DNA from: Portulaca oleracea
Taxonomy: Eukaryota; Streptophyta; Magnoliopsida; Caryophyllales; Portulacaceae
DNA: 64,000 nt
Reading direction: 5' to 3'
Assembly (NCBI GenBank): GCA_029582165.1
Contig: CM055870.1
Location: forward strand, 13,870,832-13,934,831
Shown: positions 11,922-24,100 of the stretch, one piece after another
Layout of the letters: each line of letters opens with the position of its first letter
Numbering within the stretch: the stretch's first letter is position 1
The notes under the pieces: generated by a model
The model's input: only the letters and a program-made list of their open reading frames with translations
Databases searched by the model: none
What the model was told of the DNA's origin: nothing
Position numbers and translations under genes: made by a program

Positions 11922-12155
11922 CTATCTGACTTCCTTTCCAAATTCGCAGGCAAAAAAGAGGTGATCAAGAGTCTCATTTTCTCCCCCACAAATTGGGCAA
12001 TGTGTGTCCCCGTCTCTGTTCCACCTCATAGTCCTGACACACACTGGAAGCTTGTCGTGCATCAGCACCCAAGCAATGAAGGCATGTCGAGGAGTGGTTA
12101 TGGGTTCCAAATGATCGAGGCCTAGTTGACCTCCTTCTTTATCCCAAGGCTCCAT
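11922..12155 (-). pseudogene. LINE zinc-finger (zf-RVT) segment
   Basis: Contains PRHAFIAWVLMHDKLPVCVR followed by a Cys/His cluster, CPICGGENETLDHLFFAC, the standard zf-RVT block found downstream of RT in plant LINEs. It is out of frame with the RT segment. Confidence 0.85.
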
Positions 12156-12450
12156 GAATATCCCTCTGACACCCTTTATTCACCAGCTACATCCCCCCCC
12201 CATTTCCACATGTGCTTATGTGTACAACCCCATTTGAAGTTGTCCTTGACATGACAGAGGTGTTTAAAGTATGTGCAAACATCATATGGGGTTTGGTAGT
12301 CCCACCAGGAGGTTCCTCGAATATACTTTTTGTGTATCCACTAGACCCATAAGATGTCTTCTTTCATTTGAATCGCCCAAACCAGTTGAGCAACGCTTGC
12401 ATTGTTCCAGCACACAAGGTCCCGGAGACCTAGCCCCCCTCCCCCCCCCC

Positions 12451-13905
12451 CTAAGTTTTTGGCGAGCAAACCACATCCCACGACATCATGGGGGCTCTGC
12501 AGTAATTCGGTGAGGACCCCGAGAGAAAATTGCGACAATATTGTGTGATTCTTTTAATGGCATGTGGGGGAATTATGAACACCCTTGCCCAAAAGTTGTA
12601 GATCCCCATAAGGACAGATTTTATTAAGGTAACTCTCCCTACATACGAGATGTGCCGACTTTCCCACGTTTTTATTCTTGCCAAAGTTTTCTCCATAAGC
12701 ATGTTGGCAACATTCTTTGTGAACTTGCAGGAGGAGATTGGAATGCTTAGGTATTTGAAAGGTAACGTCAATGCACTGAAACCCGTTTCACTTATTAGAT
12801 CCGCAGCTTGATCATTGGTCACCCCCCAAATAACAACTTCAGATTTCCCTTTGTTGGCAACAAGACCCGCGACATCTGAGAAGTGTTCAAAAGTTTTCAT
12901 GAGGGTCTGGATTGAGGTGTTATTTGCCGAGGTGAAAAGGATGAGATCATCTGTAAATATAAGATACGTGAGCTTTGGCAATTGCAATTCGGACGATATA
13001 TACTTGTATTTCATCCGCTTGCTGACATGGTATTGAATAGATTGTGAAAGGTACTCCATTGTTAACACAAAACGTAGAGGAGACACGCGGTCTCCATGGC
13101 GTAGACCACGCTTTCCTCGAAAGCTTGGAGACGAAACTCCATTGGAGCAAATCGAGAAGGTGGGAGTAGTAACACGGGACACTGCACATCTTATGAACCA
13201 CTTCGGGAAGCGGTATGCTTTGAGGGCATCCTCAATGATGCTCCATTGCACCGAATCAAATGCCTTCTGGAGGTCTATCTTCATTAGGTAGCGGGGAGCG
13301 ATGACAGCTTTATTGTAGCCCCTGGCAATTTCCTGACATAAAAGTACATTGTGAAGAAGCTCACGACCTGGCATGAAAGCGCCTTGGCTTGGGTTGATTA
13401 ACACAGGAAGGACCTCTCTAAGCCTTGATGCCCGGACCTTTGTCAGCTCCTTGTAGAATGTATTACAGCAAGCTATGGGCCTGAATTCAGTAACCTTGCT
13501 TGGGTTTGGCACCTTAGGGATAAGGGCCAAGTTTTTCACATTCAGCTTCCATAGCAGCTTCCCAGTGAGGAAGAATTCTTGCGTTGCATCACAAACAAGA
13601 CCCCCAATCAAACTCCAGCCACATTTATAGAACCCGCTTGAAAAACCATCACGGCCGAGAGTCTTGTCATTAGGAATTGAGAAGATGACCTCCTTTATTT
13701 CTTTGTTTGTGATGGGTCTGCTAAGTTTAATTTGGTGAGTACTAGTAAGTCGAGGACCCATAAGGAAGATCTCTTCCTGAGCAGCAGCCTTAGGTTTGTC
13801 CATGTTGCCAAGGAGTTGTTGATGATAAAGACTGAGTTGTTCGTTCACCTGTTGGAGTCCTGTGACTCTGTCTCCATTGATAGTCTCTAATTTCCTGACA
13901 TACAA
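12451..13905 (-). pseudogene. LINE reverse transcriptase (484-codon open frame)
   Basis: A long frame holding the non-LTR RT fingers and palm: KVPNPSKVTEFRPIACCN, INPSQGAFMPGRELLHNVLL, LMKIDLQKAFDSVQW, GLRHGDRVSPLRFVL and the catalytic box TYLIFTDDLILF. The usual plant-LINE FADD is FTDD here; both aspartates remain. GRVTLIKSVLMGIYNFW follows, as in the RT thumb. Neighbouring frames (12155-11922, 14591-14385) belong to the same polyprotein but are separated by stops and shifts, so no full enzyme can be made. Confidence 0.9.
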
Positions 13906-14384
13906 TTAAGCTCTTTTTTGTCTCATTTTAGCAAAAATCATTTTAGAGCAATTGTCTCTCATTGCATTCCAATCAATTTTGCTCGGTTGCCTCTTCAGGA
14001 GAAAGGAGGAGTGCAATATATCATACTAGTTCCTCCACTACTCTTTTTCTTCCTGCTGGTGCGCCATATTGGTGGGGTCACTATTTAGTCTGTCCTGGAG
14101 CTTAACCAGCTCATCCCGCATTTCCAACTCTTGCGTGAATATGTCGTGTTATTGGTCTCTATGTAGAGCCAGAAGCTTCGGACGGAGATTTTAGAGAAGA
14201 TTTACTAACTGAAACATCTTGTGTCCTTTAGGAATCTCCCCCAAAGAAACCTTGATAAGAGTGCCAAAATTCCCATTTTTGCTTTGACATCTTAGAGAAG
14301 GTGATGACTATGACAATATGATCCGAGAGGCCAACCGCTTTGTAATTCACATTCATTAAGTCAGCAATAAGGTATCACTGTGTG

Positions 14385-14722
14385 TCAATCAAAAGACGAT
14401 CTAACCCGATCTGAATGGTCGTTGGTCCATGTGTAGTACATTCCTGAGTAGTTTGGCTCGTGGAGGGCACAATGTTGAATACACTGTGTCATTGGTTGGG
14501 TCATGAACGCTTCTACATCCACTCCTCCAACCCTGTCCTCCTCCAGCATGATTGCATTGAAGTCACCAACCACTGCCCATGGACCATTCACCCTGTCAGC
14601 AATCCCACTAAGGTTGTCCCAAAGGGGCTATCTCTCAGTCAAATCGTTATGCCCATAAACCCATATCATATGAAAGGTGGTGTTGTCCTGAATCCTGATG
14701 ATTTTCATATGAATACGTTATA
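14385..14722 (-). pseudogene. LINE endonuclease fragment
   Basis: The frame contains TFHMIWVYGHN, then GPWAVVGDFNAIMLEEDRVG and YYTWTNDHSDRVRS, matching the WxxxGDFN region and the downstream TWxN region of APE-type LINE endonucleases. A stop follows at about 14385, after which homology continues in another frame (LSDHIVIVI). Confidence 0.8.
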
Positions 14723-14730
14723 TATATGAA

Positions 14731-14985
14731 GGGAACGAATCTAGTAGGAAGAGAATTCAAGTAGGAATGTGAGAAGAGCAAATCACATCTCTTGATTTTA
14801 CATCTGATGGTGTGTGGTAATAGATATGAGGGAGTGTGGTCATGGATTTAAGGGATTGTGGTCATGAAATCCATGACCACACTCCCTCATATCCATGACC
14901 ACACATCATTAGATATAAAACCAAGGGATGTGATTTGCTCTTCTCACTTTCCTACCTAAACTCTCTTCCTACCGAATTTGTTCCC
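14731..14985. mobile_element. Mutator-like MITE (255 bp) with perfect 9-bp TSD
   Basis: The ends GGGAACGAAT and ATTTGTTCCC begin inverted repeats of about 60 bp (shared AGAAGAGCAAATCACATC), followed by a second long inverted block around the centre (ATGAGGGAGTGTGGTCATGG facing its complement). ATATATGAA is duplicated exactly on both sides (14722-14730 and 14986-14994). Nearly the whole element can fold into one hairpin. Confidence 0.85.
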
Positions 14986-14994
14986 ATATATGAA

Positions 14995-15420
14995 TTAGTA
15001 TCAATATATAATGTATTTATCATTATAAGTTTTGTATAATTAACATAGGTAAAAAAATAGTCAAGAATTTTAAGTTATATATTTTTTTGATGAACTTCCA
15101 ATTTATGTATTTAATTTATTAAAAGCGTCGGAATATTTCAAGATTTTAGGGCATAATTAAGTTCGGAATTCAATAATATAAATATAAGGTTGTCCGGAAA
15201 GGTCAATGGATTAATTTAGAGCTGAAATGGGCTAACATGGCTCGTGTCATGTCTGGCATGGACGGTGCATGTTAATGCCCAAAGAAGCTATTTAAGTGGG
15301 GACTGACTGATGTGGACCGTGTCTGCTTGACACATGTCATGTCATGTACGACAGGACTGTGTCCTTAGGACGTGGACCGTGTCAGTCCCCAGATTTCAAG
15401 ATTGAATTTCCTTGCTTTTA
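14995..15420. other. Intergenic sequence
   Basis: AT-rich at first. At 15230-15410 short GC-richer motifs repeat (GTGTCATGTC, GGACCGTGTC), reminiscent of the CACGGTCCGTGT motifs in the LTR-like block at 62595-63442. No gene seen. Confidence 0.4.
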
Positions 15421-16424
15421 AGCTCTGTTCTTTTATACGGTGCGGTACCACACCGCACCGTGTTCTTTAATTTCTACCATACTTCACTATATCATACCAT
15501 TTCTACTTTTATAATAAAAGATTATTGGACGATAATACACTGAACTTTAGGGGTATTGGATAATAATGTACTAAACTTTTTTTTGGACTCTAATACACTG
15601 AACTTTGAGGGTATTGGACAATAATGCACTCAGTCCAATTCAGCTGGTGGTTGACGCGGTGGTTGCCCTACTTTGAAGTGTCGTTTTTCTATTTTTTTTC
15701 AAAAAAATTTTTTGCCGTGTAAGAAAGTACATATAAGCATGATAACTAATATATATTTTTTTTGGGGGGGGGGGAAGAAAAATGACACGTCAAAGTAGGA
15801 CAGCCACCGCTTCAACCACCAACTGAATTGGTCTGAGTGGATTATTATCCAATACTCTCAAAGTTCAATGTATTAGAGTAAAAAAAAAAAGTTCAGTGCA
15901 TTATTGTCCAATACTCCTAAATTTCAGTGTATTATCGTCCAAAAATCCTATAATAAATCTTAAATATTTTTTATATAAATGGCCAACACTTTTGAAATCC
16001 ACCTAATTTTTTCACTTAATTTTTTAACTTAAAAAACAATTTACTTTTTTCAATTTCAAACTAAAAAAACACCAACCCCACATACCACAACTCACCACAC
16101 TTCATCACACTTTTTTAGCTTTCATCGCACTGCACTCTTTAATTTCTGTCACACTTCACCACGCCATATCATTTCTACTTTTATAATGAATCTTAAAAAT
16201 TTTTATATAAATGGCCAACGCTTTTTAAATCCACATAATTTTTTCACTTAATTTTTTAATTTAAAAAAATCAATTTACTTTTTTCCAATTTCACATTAAA
16301 AAACACATATCCATCTACCACAACTCACACCACAAGTCCATAACTCACCATACTTCACCACACTTTTTCAATTTTCACCGCACCGCATTACCGCACTCCA
16401 CCCACCGTATAAAAGAACAAGGCC
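15421..16424. mobile_element. Tourist-like MITE, family A (copy 2), internally duplicated and interrupted
   Basis: The left end AGCTCTGTTCTTTTATACGG mirrors the right end CCGTATAAAAGAACAAGGCC. TTA lies on both sides (15418-15420, 16425-16427). The interior contains two tandem units of about 240 bp, each starting CTTTAATTTCT and containing TATAAATGGCCAAC (from about 15460 and 16134). The first unit is split by a family B element at 15519-15948. Confidence 0.8.
15519..15948. mobile_element. Mutator-like MITE, family B (copy 2), nested, 9-bp TSD
   Basis: The inverted ends share TTGGACGATAATACACTGAA, and the element is flanked by TATAATAAA on both sides (15510-15518 and 15949-15957). Removing it restores the sequence found in the sister tandem unit near 16170-16200 (CTACTTTTATAATGAATCTT), which confirms the insertion. 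Centre: GACACGTCAAAGTAGGAC facing its complement. Confidence 0.9.
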
Positions 16425-17620
16425 TTAGCCTAAACATAATCCGCATGGAGATTATCTTTTGGCCAACTATTGACTGATTTGTTCAGTCAATATTGACTCC
16501 CTAATCTTGATACTAATCTCATGGATCATGCTAGCTCTTGAATCATGGGTTTTGTGAGGCAAGTTTGAGGCACCACTCTACTATAAGTGAAGGATGAATT
16601 TCATTCATCCAACACACACTAGTTCTCTTCTTTTTATATCTTAGAAAGCTTAAACACATTCTAAGGAGTTGAATTGCAGCAACTTTTTGACAGTTTTTTG
16701 AAAGACTTTGTTCCTTTGTCCACAAAAAGTTAAGTTTTACCTTTTAATCTTTTCAAAGTCATGTAAATAAATTTTATTTTGTTTCATGATAATTTAGGAA
16801 GACGCCTTGAGAGAAGGTCTCCTAAGTTCCTCTGTAATATTGTTTTACCTCATTTCAAAAACAAAAAAAAATGTAAATAACTAGAAGAGTGTGTTGAACC
16901 CACAATTCCTACCCACCCAAATAATCCAGTCATCTTGTGTTTTTGTGACCATGCTACCCAATTTCTTCCAACAAAAAGAGACCTTCATTTATATGCAATA
17001 TGTTAGTGTGCATAATTTTTTCAATGAAAAGTCTATATTATTTTACTAGATATTCTATTTTGAAAAAACAAATGCCATAGCCCATATGTAACAAATGTCG
17101 AGCATTTGAGCAACATTTTATTCTTTTTTGTGGGTGGATTAGGTACTTATAAAAAAAACAACTTAACTAATTTTGATACTTACGTAAATATATTCAATAT
17201 TGGCAGATTTAATTAAATTTACGGGTAGTATCCAATTATTTTTATTCTATCAGACCTAGTCAACATTTTCTGCGAAAAGAATTAGACCCAATATAAATAT
17301 AAGGTGTTGAATATATTGATTCGGTCATGCTCCTAGTCCAACTTACAAGTAAAGCAAGAGACCAAATTGGGTTTTACCAAACCTTTGAAGCACAGCAAGT
17401 GACCAAATTGGGTTTTACCAAACCTTTGAACAAATTGGGTTTTACCAAACCTTTGAAGCACAGCAAGTGACCAAATTGCCTTCACCAAATCTTTCAAACT
17501 CAACAGTATAAACCAAACCTATATCCTAGATGCTCCTCACACTCCCTTCTCCCTTTTTAGGGTTGATGTTGATCATCAACCTTTTTTCTTTGTTCCCCCT
17601 TTTTTCTTTTGGGGAACTAA
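16425..17620. repeat. Intergenic sequence with a short tandem repeat
   Basis: No gene seen. At about 17353-17480 the block GACCAAATTGGGTTTTACC + AAACCTTTGAAGCACAGCAA is repeated about three times, the middle copy shortened. The rest is AT-rich and unrecognised. Confidence 0.55.
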
Positions 17621-17906
17621 GGCCTTGTTCTTTTATACGGTATGGTATGATGTGTTATCGCAATTCATCATACTACTCAATATTCTTCCACATTTTACCA
17701 TAATTATTGTTAATATATCCCTTCACTTTTCTCTTTCTTCACTTTTCTCCCCTACTTTTTCACATTCTTTTTTTTTCTCACGTACCACGTCAAACACACT
17801 TTTCACAAATTTTTATCATACCATTCCACACCTTACCGGACTTTCCACAATTCACCACATCGAATCATTTTCGTATCTTACCAACCACATAAAAAAAAAA
17901 AAGAGT
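17621..17906. mobile_element. Tourist-like MITE, family A (copy 3)
   Basis: The left end GGCCTTGTTCTTTTATACGG is preceded by TAA (17618-17620). The interior has CCATTCCACACC/CACAATTCACCACA motifs and the right end decays into an A run (17890-17902) followed by TTAA. The left end matches copy 2 closely. Confidence 0.7.
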
Positions 17907-18764
17907 TAAGAATAAACGGCTTGTTCAAATAAAAAATAAGCAATCAACTTTAGGTCTCATTATTTAAATTGGTAGGTTAGATTTAAATATATTATATCTT
18001 ATTTTATCTTACCTTACCTTACCATCTAAAAGAATATAACTATACTTTTAGATAACTTATATTTAAAATTATTTATTCAACTCATAGAATTTATTTAAAA
18101 ATTAAAAAGAAATAGATGATCGATGTAACATTTACCTACCTCTACTAATTTCTTTAGCTAACTTTCTTACTTTACTTTACCTTATCTAACTTAATCCTAC
18201 ACCTTTAAAGAACAGAGGCTTTGTCTTTAGATACCTTATACATTTTTGCCCCCTTTTACAGTGTAAAGTAGGGACGAGGTGAGTATCAATCCATGATAAA
18301 CATGACTCATTCCACATGGAAAATTTTTGCTCCCCCCATTTTAGGAGTTTGGAAGCTGGATGCATGGTAGTTGCCAACTTGACTATAAATTATTATGTAG
18401 ATACCTTTTTTTGACAACTTTCGTTGATATCTCAAGCTTGACTTGAGTGGTACTAATAGTATATCTAACAATATATTTGGGAGGCTATAGGAAAAGTCAA
18501 GATGTATTTTTATCTTTAAATTGGCAGGTGATTGTCCACATAAAGTTCATATGTCATATTTCATGTCAATACAGTAACATCTTATGTGAAAGTAGACATG
18601 AAAGAGTAAAACTTTTGCATCTTAAGTAATATTTAAACTTTCACTGCATCATTAATAAGGGTAATATAACTATTTTAATCATTGGAATTGTAAAATTAAC
18701 AAATAAAAAGGGACAATGTAGTTAGAAAATTTGACACTCATTTAGGGACGGAGGTAATACAATT
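17907..18764. other. AT-rich intergenic sequence with one Stowaway-like end
   Basis: No gene seen. At 18733-18755 the sequence reads as a Stowaway-type right terminus (TTTAGGGACGGAGGTA). No matching left end is clear, so it may be a truncated copy. It abuts the 3' end of the LINE fragment. Confidence 0.35.
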
Positions 18765-19684
18765 TTTTTTGAGGAAAACACGTCAGACGAGCGACTAGAA
18801 ATTATTAATATTAGAGAAGCAGCACATATCATCCCGGGCCAAGGCCAATGAAGCCTCTGGACCCTCCTCCAACCAAATCCGGTCACCCGAATCATGTGGT
18901 TGCAGGTGAGCTAAGGAGTGGGCTACCCTGTTCCCAGCTCGTAAAATATGATTCCAAGAAATAAAATCAAATTTTGAAGCTAGCTTTACAATCTCTTCAA
19001 TCGCTATACCAATAGTATTGTTTGCTGTGAAGCCAGACTTCAGTTTGCGGATGAGGGTAAGACAATCCCCTTCAACAATGAGTGCTCGGAAACCCGCCTG
19101 TCATGCAATGTTCAAGTTGAAGAGACAAGCTTGAGTTTCTTCCACTTCCACTGTGATGAATCCCCACATCTGCCTTACACCTGCTGCTACGACATCTCCA
19201 TCATGGTCTCTAATGGCAAAACCCCACCCTCGACCCCAATCCCCAATTTTTACCGCGTCGAAATTCAATTTCCATAGACCCTGCTGAGGGGGTGTTCAAA
19301 CAGAGTTGAATTTTTCTTGAGGGAGAGGTTTCGGGGGAGGAATTGAAAGATATTCATGAACCATCTGTTGAGCTTTGGAAACCATCACCATAGCATTAAA
19401 GGCACCTTTTTTGTGGATAAGCTTGTTTCTTGCATTCCAACATTGCCACATAAGTACAAAGAACAGTTCGATTTGGTCATTTTTGAGATTTTGAAATGCT
19501 TGGTGCACATAATTAATAGTCGTGATATAATTTGGCTCCCAGATTGTGACATCAATTCCGCTGTGCTCCCAAATTTCAGAAGCTGGAAGGCATTTGAAAA
19601 TGCTACGAATATTGGTTTCATTCCCGAAACCGCACACCTGACATCTCGCAGCTACATATTTTATTCTCCTTGCTATTGCACCAG
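18765..19684 (-). mobile_element. 3' fragment of a LINE with RNase H domain, - strand
   Basis: The - strand reads AIARRIKYVAARCQVCGFGN and then FFVLMWQCWNARNKLIHKKG (zf-RVT and linker). From about 19270 to 18840 it reads an RNase H-like RVT_3 domain: LNFDAVKIGDWGRGWGFAIR, then ALIVEGDCLTLIRKLKSG and FISWNHILRAGNRVAHSLAH. Stops interrupt it. It is a different LINE lineage from 11565-14721, where no RNase H domain was seen. Its 5' continuation, reading CFWMAVMLGDISLSAGA, lies across the copia insertion at 25796-25850. Confidence 0.85.
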
Positions 19685-19689
19685 CTGAG

Positions 19690-20241
19690 TGTTAGGATCG
19701 AAGAGTACTCAAGCAAACCACAAACAATAGGAAATAATAGCGGAAAAGAAATAAGAAATTTGACACCAGGATTTTAACGTGGAAAAAATCCAAAGCGGGA
19801 AAAAAACCACGGAATTGATGCACTAGTAATATGAGGATTACAATACAAGGTTGTGTTTCACTCTATCTCACTTGATCTCAGGGATACATAATAGGAAGAA
19901 CCTGAACCCCTATATATACTAGAGGAACAAGTGGGGAACTAGGTTAATAATAACCTAAATTAACGAAGACTTGCCGCACAAAGGAGAACACACATATGTG
20001 GGCCTTTATACATTGGCCCATCAAGTGACGCCTAACACACTTAGACGCTACTGGCGTCATTATACGCTGGCAAGGGGCGAACTTTGGCAAAAGGACGCTG
20101 GTGGGGGGTTTTGGGCGCCGACAGCGTGCAACCCTTTCCTGGGAGGGACGTTGGCGAGGGGCTCCATAGGCACTCCTAGCGTCTTGCTCCACAAGGCACT
20201 TCTTCCTTCTTGGTTCCCTGGTTTGGTCTTCGCACCTAATA
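19690..20241 (-). repeat. 3' LTR of the deleted copia element
   Basis: Same length as the 5' LTR and collinear over its whole length, with scattered substitutions. Its terminal CA (+ strand, right end) reads TA, consistent with C-to-T decay. Confidence 0.92.
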
Positions 20242-20443
20242 ATCTCCCACTTGGAGACCAAACCTCAACCATCCTCAACTTTCTCCACGAAATCTCCTAG
20301 TGCATCGACCGACCTCTTTATCAGTCCGAGAGGCCTCCTGAGACCACACCGGGCCTCAATTTCCCAAGATCCACTGGCTTACCCTTGATCCTGTAGACCC
20401 ACTTCTTCCCGGCCTTCTTCCCTGCAGACAATCTCACCGGCTT

Positions 20444-21109
20444 CTAGGTTCCCTCAAGTGACACAATCTCATCAATCATTGCGTGCTCCCACTTGAACCG
20501 AACCTCCACCTGCACAACCTTACTATAGGTCCTTGGCTCTCCAGCATCTCTGGTAGTCCTCCTGGATCTCCTTACAGTGGATGGTGCGTTGGAGCTTTCA
20601 CCTAGCTCCTGTGGTTCAGGTCCTTCAGCAGCCTGATCTGCAACCTGTGGAGCTTCCTGTGGTTCCTCCGTTTCCTCCCTAGGCATACCCAGCCTACTAG
20701 AAACCTCAACCGCCTCAGCTCCCACTGGCTTCTTGTCACCTGAGTCACTCTATACCTCCTCAGGTTCCCCGTCAGTTTTGGCGAAACTGGCCCTCTTCTC
20801 ATTCCTGCAAAGCCATAAACTAGAACAAGAAGCATAAGAAATCATGTTAGTGCTTTCCCTGATGGAGTACAACATACCAGATCTCAATCCCTTCGCCATT
20901 ACCATAGCACCCTTCATGATCTTCCCCATCCCTTTCCTGAAGCCTGTAGTGTAGCCCATCTCATCGAGTTGATTCACTGAAATTAAGTTCCTCCTAATTC
21001 CAGGAATATACCTCACATCCTCCAACTTCCAAAGGCTACCATTAGCAGTCTTAATCGTCACGTCTCCTGTGCCTGTTATCTCATAGCACTTGTCATTGGC
21101 AAGATACAC
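20444..21109 (-). pseudogene. Copia pre-integrase piece joined to RT start
   Basis: 21109-20750 reads VTIKTANGSLWKLEDVRYIP then NLISVNQLDEMGY, the pre-integrase region. After a stop and frame change, 20725-20444 gives an acidic Pro/Glu-rich linker, RRSRRTTRDAGEPRTY, and the first RT residues. The whole integrase is missing between them, which marks an internal deletion. Confidence 0.8.
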
Positions 21110-21145
21110 CTTGCCAAAATTCTCACTCCTGAAATTATGAAATAA

Positions 21146-24100
21146 CTACCTGTTTGAAGAAACATGAAAGGATGCGCCAGTATCAACTATCCAAGACTCT
21201 TCAGGGCTAGAAACACTCAAGACCAAGGCCTCACAAAGATCTTCCGCAAAGTTGACAGAGTCCCGGTCATCATTACCCTTCCCCTTCCCCGGTCTAGGGC
21301 AATCCCTCTTAAAGTGACCCTTATCCCCAGAACCACAACACACAACATTGCTCATGTCCTCAGGCCTGCCTCCCCTGGAATTATTCGAATTCCTATTATT
21401 CCTCCTACCCCTGACACTTAGCGCAATTCCCGAAGATTCCTCACCAAAATTCTTCCTACGAAGACCCTCTTTAAGCAATACAGACTTGACATCATTAAAT
21501 TCTATCTCGTCAGTATCCTTAGCACTACTAACAGCAGTTACAAGGGTTCTCCAAGACTCAGGCATAGAAGACAATAATACGCAAGCTGTAACATTCTCAG
21601 CAAAAACCATCTTTACTGAAACAAGTTGTGATAAAATTTTAGTAATCTCATTAATATGATCAGCCACATCCCCACCTTCAGCCACCTTACAGCTGGTTAA
21701 TTTAGTGAGCAAATATACCTGATTGCTGCACTGGGCTTCTCATACATATTATCTAAGGCCTTCAACAATTCCTTCTGTAAAATCCCGAGTTTTTGGTTAA
21801 GGTAACCGTGAGTTCCGTTTGGAGAATTGCTAAGTAAGAGTTTAAGTTTCGAGGACGAAACTTCTTTTAAGGGGGTAATGATGTAAAACCCTGAAAAATT
21901 CAATCGCGCTTACCGTTAAAATTCCTAACGAGCGTTTTATTCCGTTTTTTATTTATCTGTTATCACACGGAGCTTTTAGGACCGCGAGTATTTTCGCAAT
22001 AATTTTTAGAGTTCTAAAAATATCAGTTAGGAATTTTTGGGATATCGGGTGAAAAATCTTTTATCAGTTGTGAGAATTATTTTATCTGTTATTTGGGTAT
22101 TTGCTGAAATGAATTAATGGTTTTACATTATATAGTTTTCCTTTATTTTTTTAGGGTGTTTTATGATGTCATTAAGGGTGACATCACCCACAAAATTCAT
22201 CAGTATTTTGTTTTGTTGTGATAACCGTTTCTGAATTTTGGACGCCAAGCACCCACTACTTGAGTATACCAATCCAGCCATCCAATCCCTGCATGACACG
22301 TGTCCCTCCTCCCTCTCTCTCCTTTCTTTCTCTCTCTCTCTCTCTCTTCCTCTTCTACTTATGCTGCTGTTGCTCCTGCTCGACGCAACCACCACCAACA
22401 AGCGCCACCTTCCACCACCTCCCGTCGCCAACTTCTCGCCGGCCACCACACCATCGAGCCCCGACCACCTTGCACCACCTCCATCCTTCCCCGACCCACC
22501 CTACGCACCTCCCACTGCACCCTCTTGAACCAACCAAGCGCCGCCACGCATTGCTGCTGTCGCCGCCGCTAACCCGACCACTGAGACCGGCCACCACCAC
22601 CCCGAACACCACCGAGCTTCCCTCCTCTTTTCTCCCTTTCTTCATGCCCTAGTTGCACCACTCCTCACGCCATCACGACCACCGGAGCTAAACGCCGACC
22701 ACCGCCGCCACCCAGGAGCTGCCGGAGTACCTAGCCGCCGTCCTGAACTACCGGTGCAACCTCTTCTAGCTTGGACCCATTGTTTGTGCCCTCTCTCTCT
22801 CTTTCTCTCTCTATAAGTTAATATGGGTATTATGTGTTAGGGTTAGTTTAATCATGTATTAATATTATTAATGTGTTATTAGAGTAGATAAACTTATATA
22901 TATACTATTAATGATGGTTAAATACTTGTTAGTGTATTAAGTGTAATATTAGGGTGTGGTTAGTGTAGTTTTTTACAAGTTAATATGGCTAAGTAAATGT
23001 CTATATTAAACTTTGATGTTTATATGTTAATAATATTAACCATACATGATTATTAGTATAATAATGTCAAGTTGGATTTTATCAAATATCTTGTTATATT
23101 ATATGTTGTGATTATTACAAAGTTTAGTTTATTATACTTTATATCTCATAATATTAAGCTAATGTTGTTTCAATATTACTAATATTAATATTTTCTTAAA
23201 GTTTGATTCATTACATTACTCTCATGGTTATTTTGAAAGTGTAATATTACAAGTATTATTATCTTAAAGTATGTTAGTTGGTAGTATTACAAAGTCATGT
23301 TAATATTATTATTAGTATTATTACTATTATTATTATTATTATTATTATAAGGTTTCATGTTACTATTATTAGTATTATAAAGTTTCCGGAAAGTTTCATA
23401 TTATTAGTATCAAATGTTTCACATTATTAGTATCAAAGTTTCATATGTCTTAATATTTAAGTTTCATATATATTTTGGTATTAAAGTTTTATAAAGTATT
23501 AGTATCGAGTTATGATTTTTAAAAGTGTTGTTCCGATTTTATTATTTTACCTTTAGAAAAGGTGTGTTGTGATGTTCGTATTTTTCTTAATAGTTATGTT
23601 CAATGCGTGGATAACTAACTTATAAGAAAAGGCTAAGGTTGGGGGTAGGGTAGGATTCGTGCATAATTAACTTTCGTAGAAGTCGAGTTTTAATTTTAGA
23701 AGTTTATATTCGAATTCTAGGTCCGAGCGAGACGACGCGATAGTTAGCTCCCGTGTGTAAGTTATTGCAGCAAAGAGAAGCTGTTCAGGTAATGTCTATG
23801 TCCTAATCCCCTTTGGGATGCCCTTTTATCTGTTTTGTGATTTTAATGCTTTTATGAAGCTTGCATCCCGCACGGGACCTAAAGTTAGACTGTCTGATTT
23901 GGATGTCCGTGAATTGTTTTACGAGTTGAGTAAAACGTGGCCTTCTTTAAACTCGAGTTTTATTCACGATTTGGAAAGCTGGGTTGGTTTTATTTGAAAT
24001 CGACGTCGATAATTCATAAGATACTAATAATCAAAGTGAAACCATAAGCGGGTTGCGGTAACGACCCTTAGACCATGATCTGCGTGCGGGGAGTTATCAA

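Larger units (their letters stand above)
11565..14721 (-). mobile_element. 5'-truncated L1-type LINE, - strand
   Basis: In - strand order, the element has the C-terminal end of an apurinic-type endonuclease (14722-14300), a linker with the usual plant-LINE pattern (IFTQELEMRDELVKLQDRL, then SSFLLKRQPSKIDWNAM), the reverse transcriptase (13905-12451), a zinc-finger segment (about 12155-11922) and a C-terminal tail to about 11620. Several stops and frameshifts make it defective. The 5' part is missing; a 255-bp MITE starts 10 bases beyond its end. Confidence 0.9.

Noticed and set aside
22123..22652. Overlapping Pro/Ser/His-rich ORFs on both strands
   Set aside because: They lie in a CT-rich and GC-rich part of the gypsy LTR; no domain and no splice structure.
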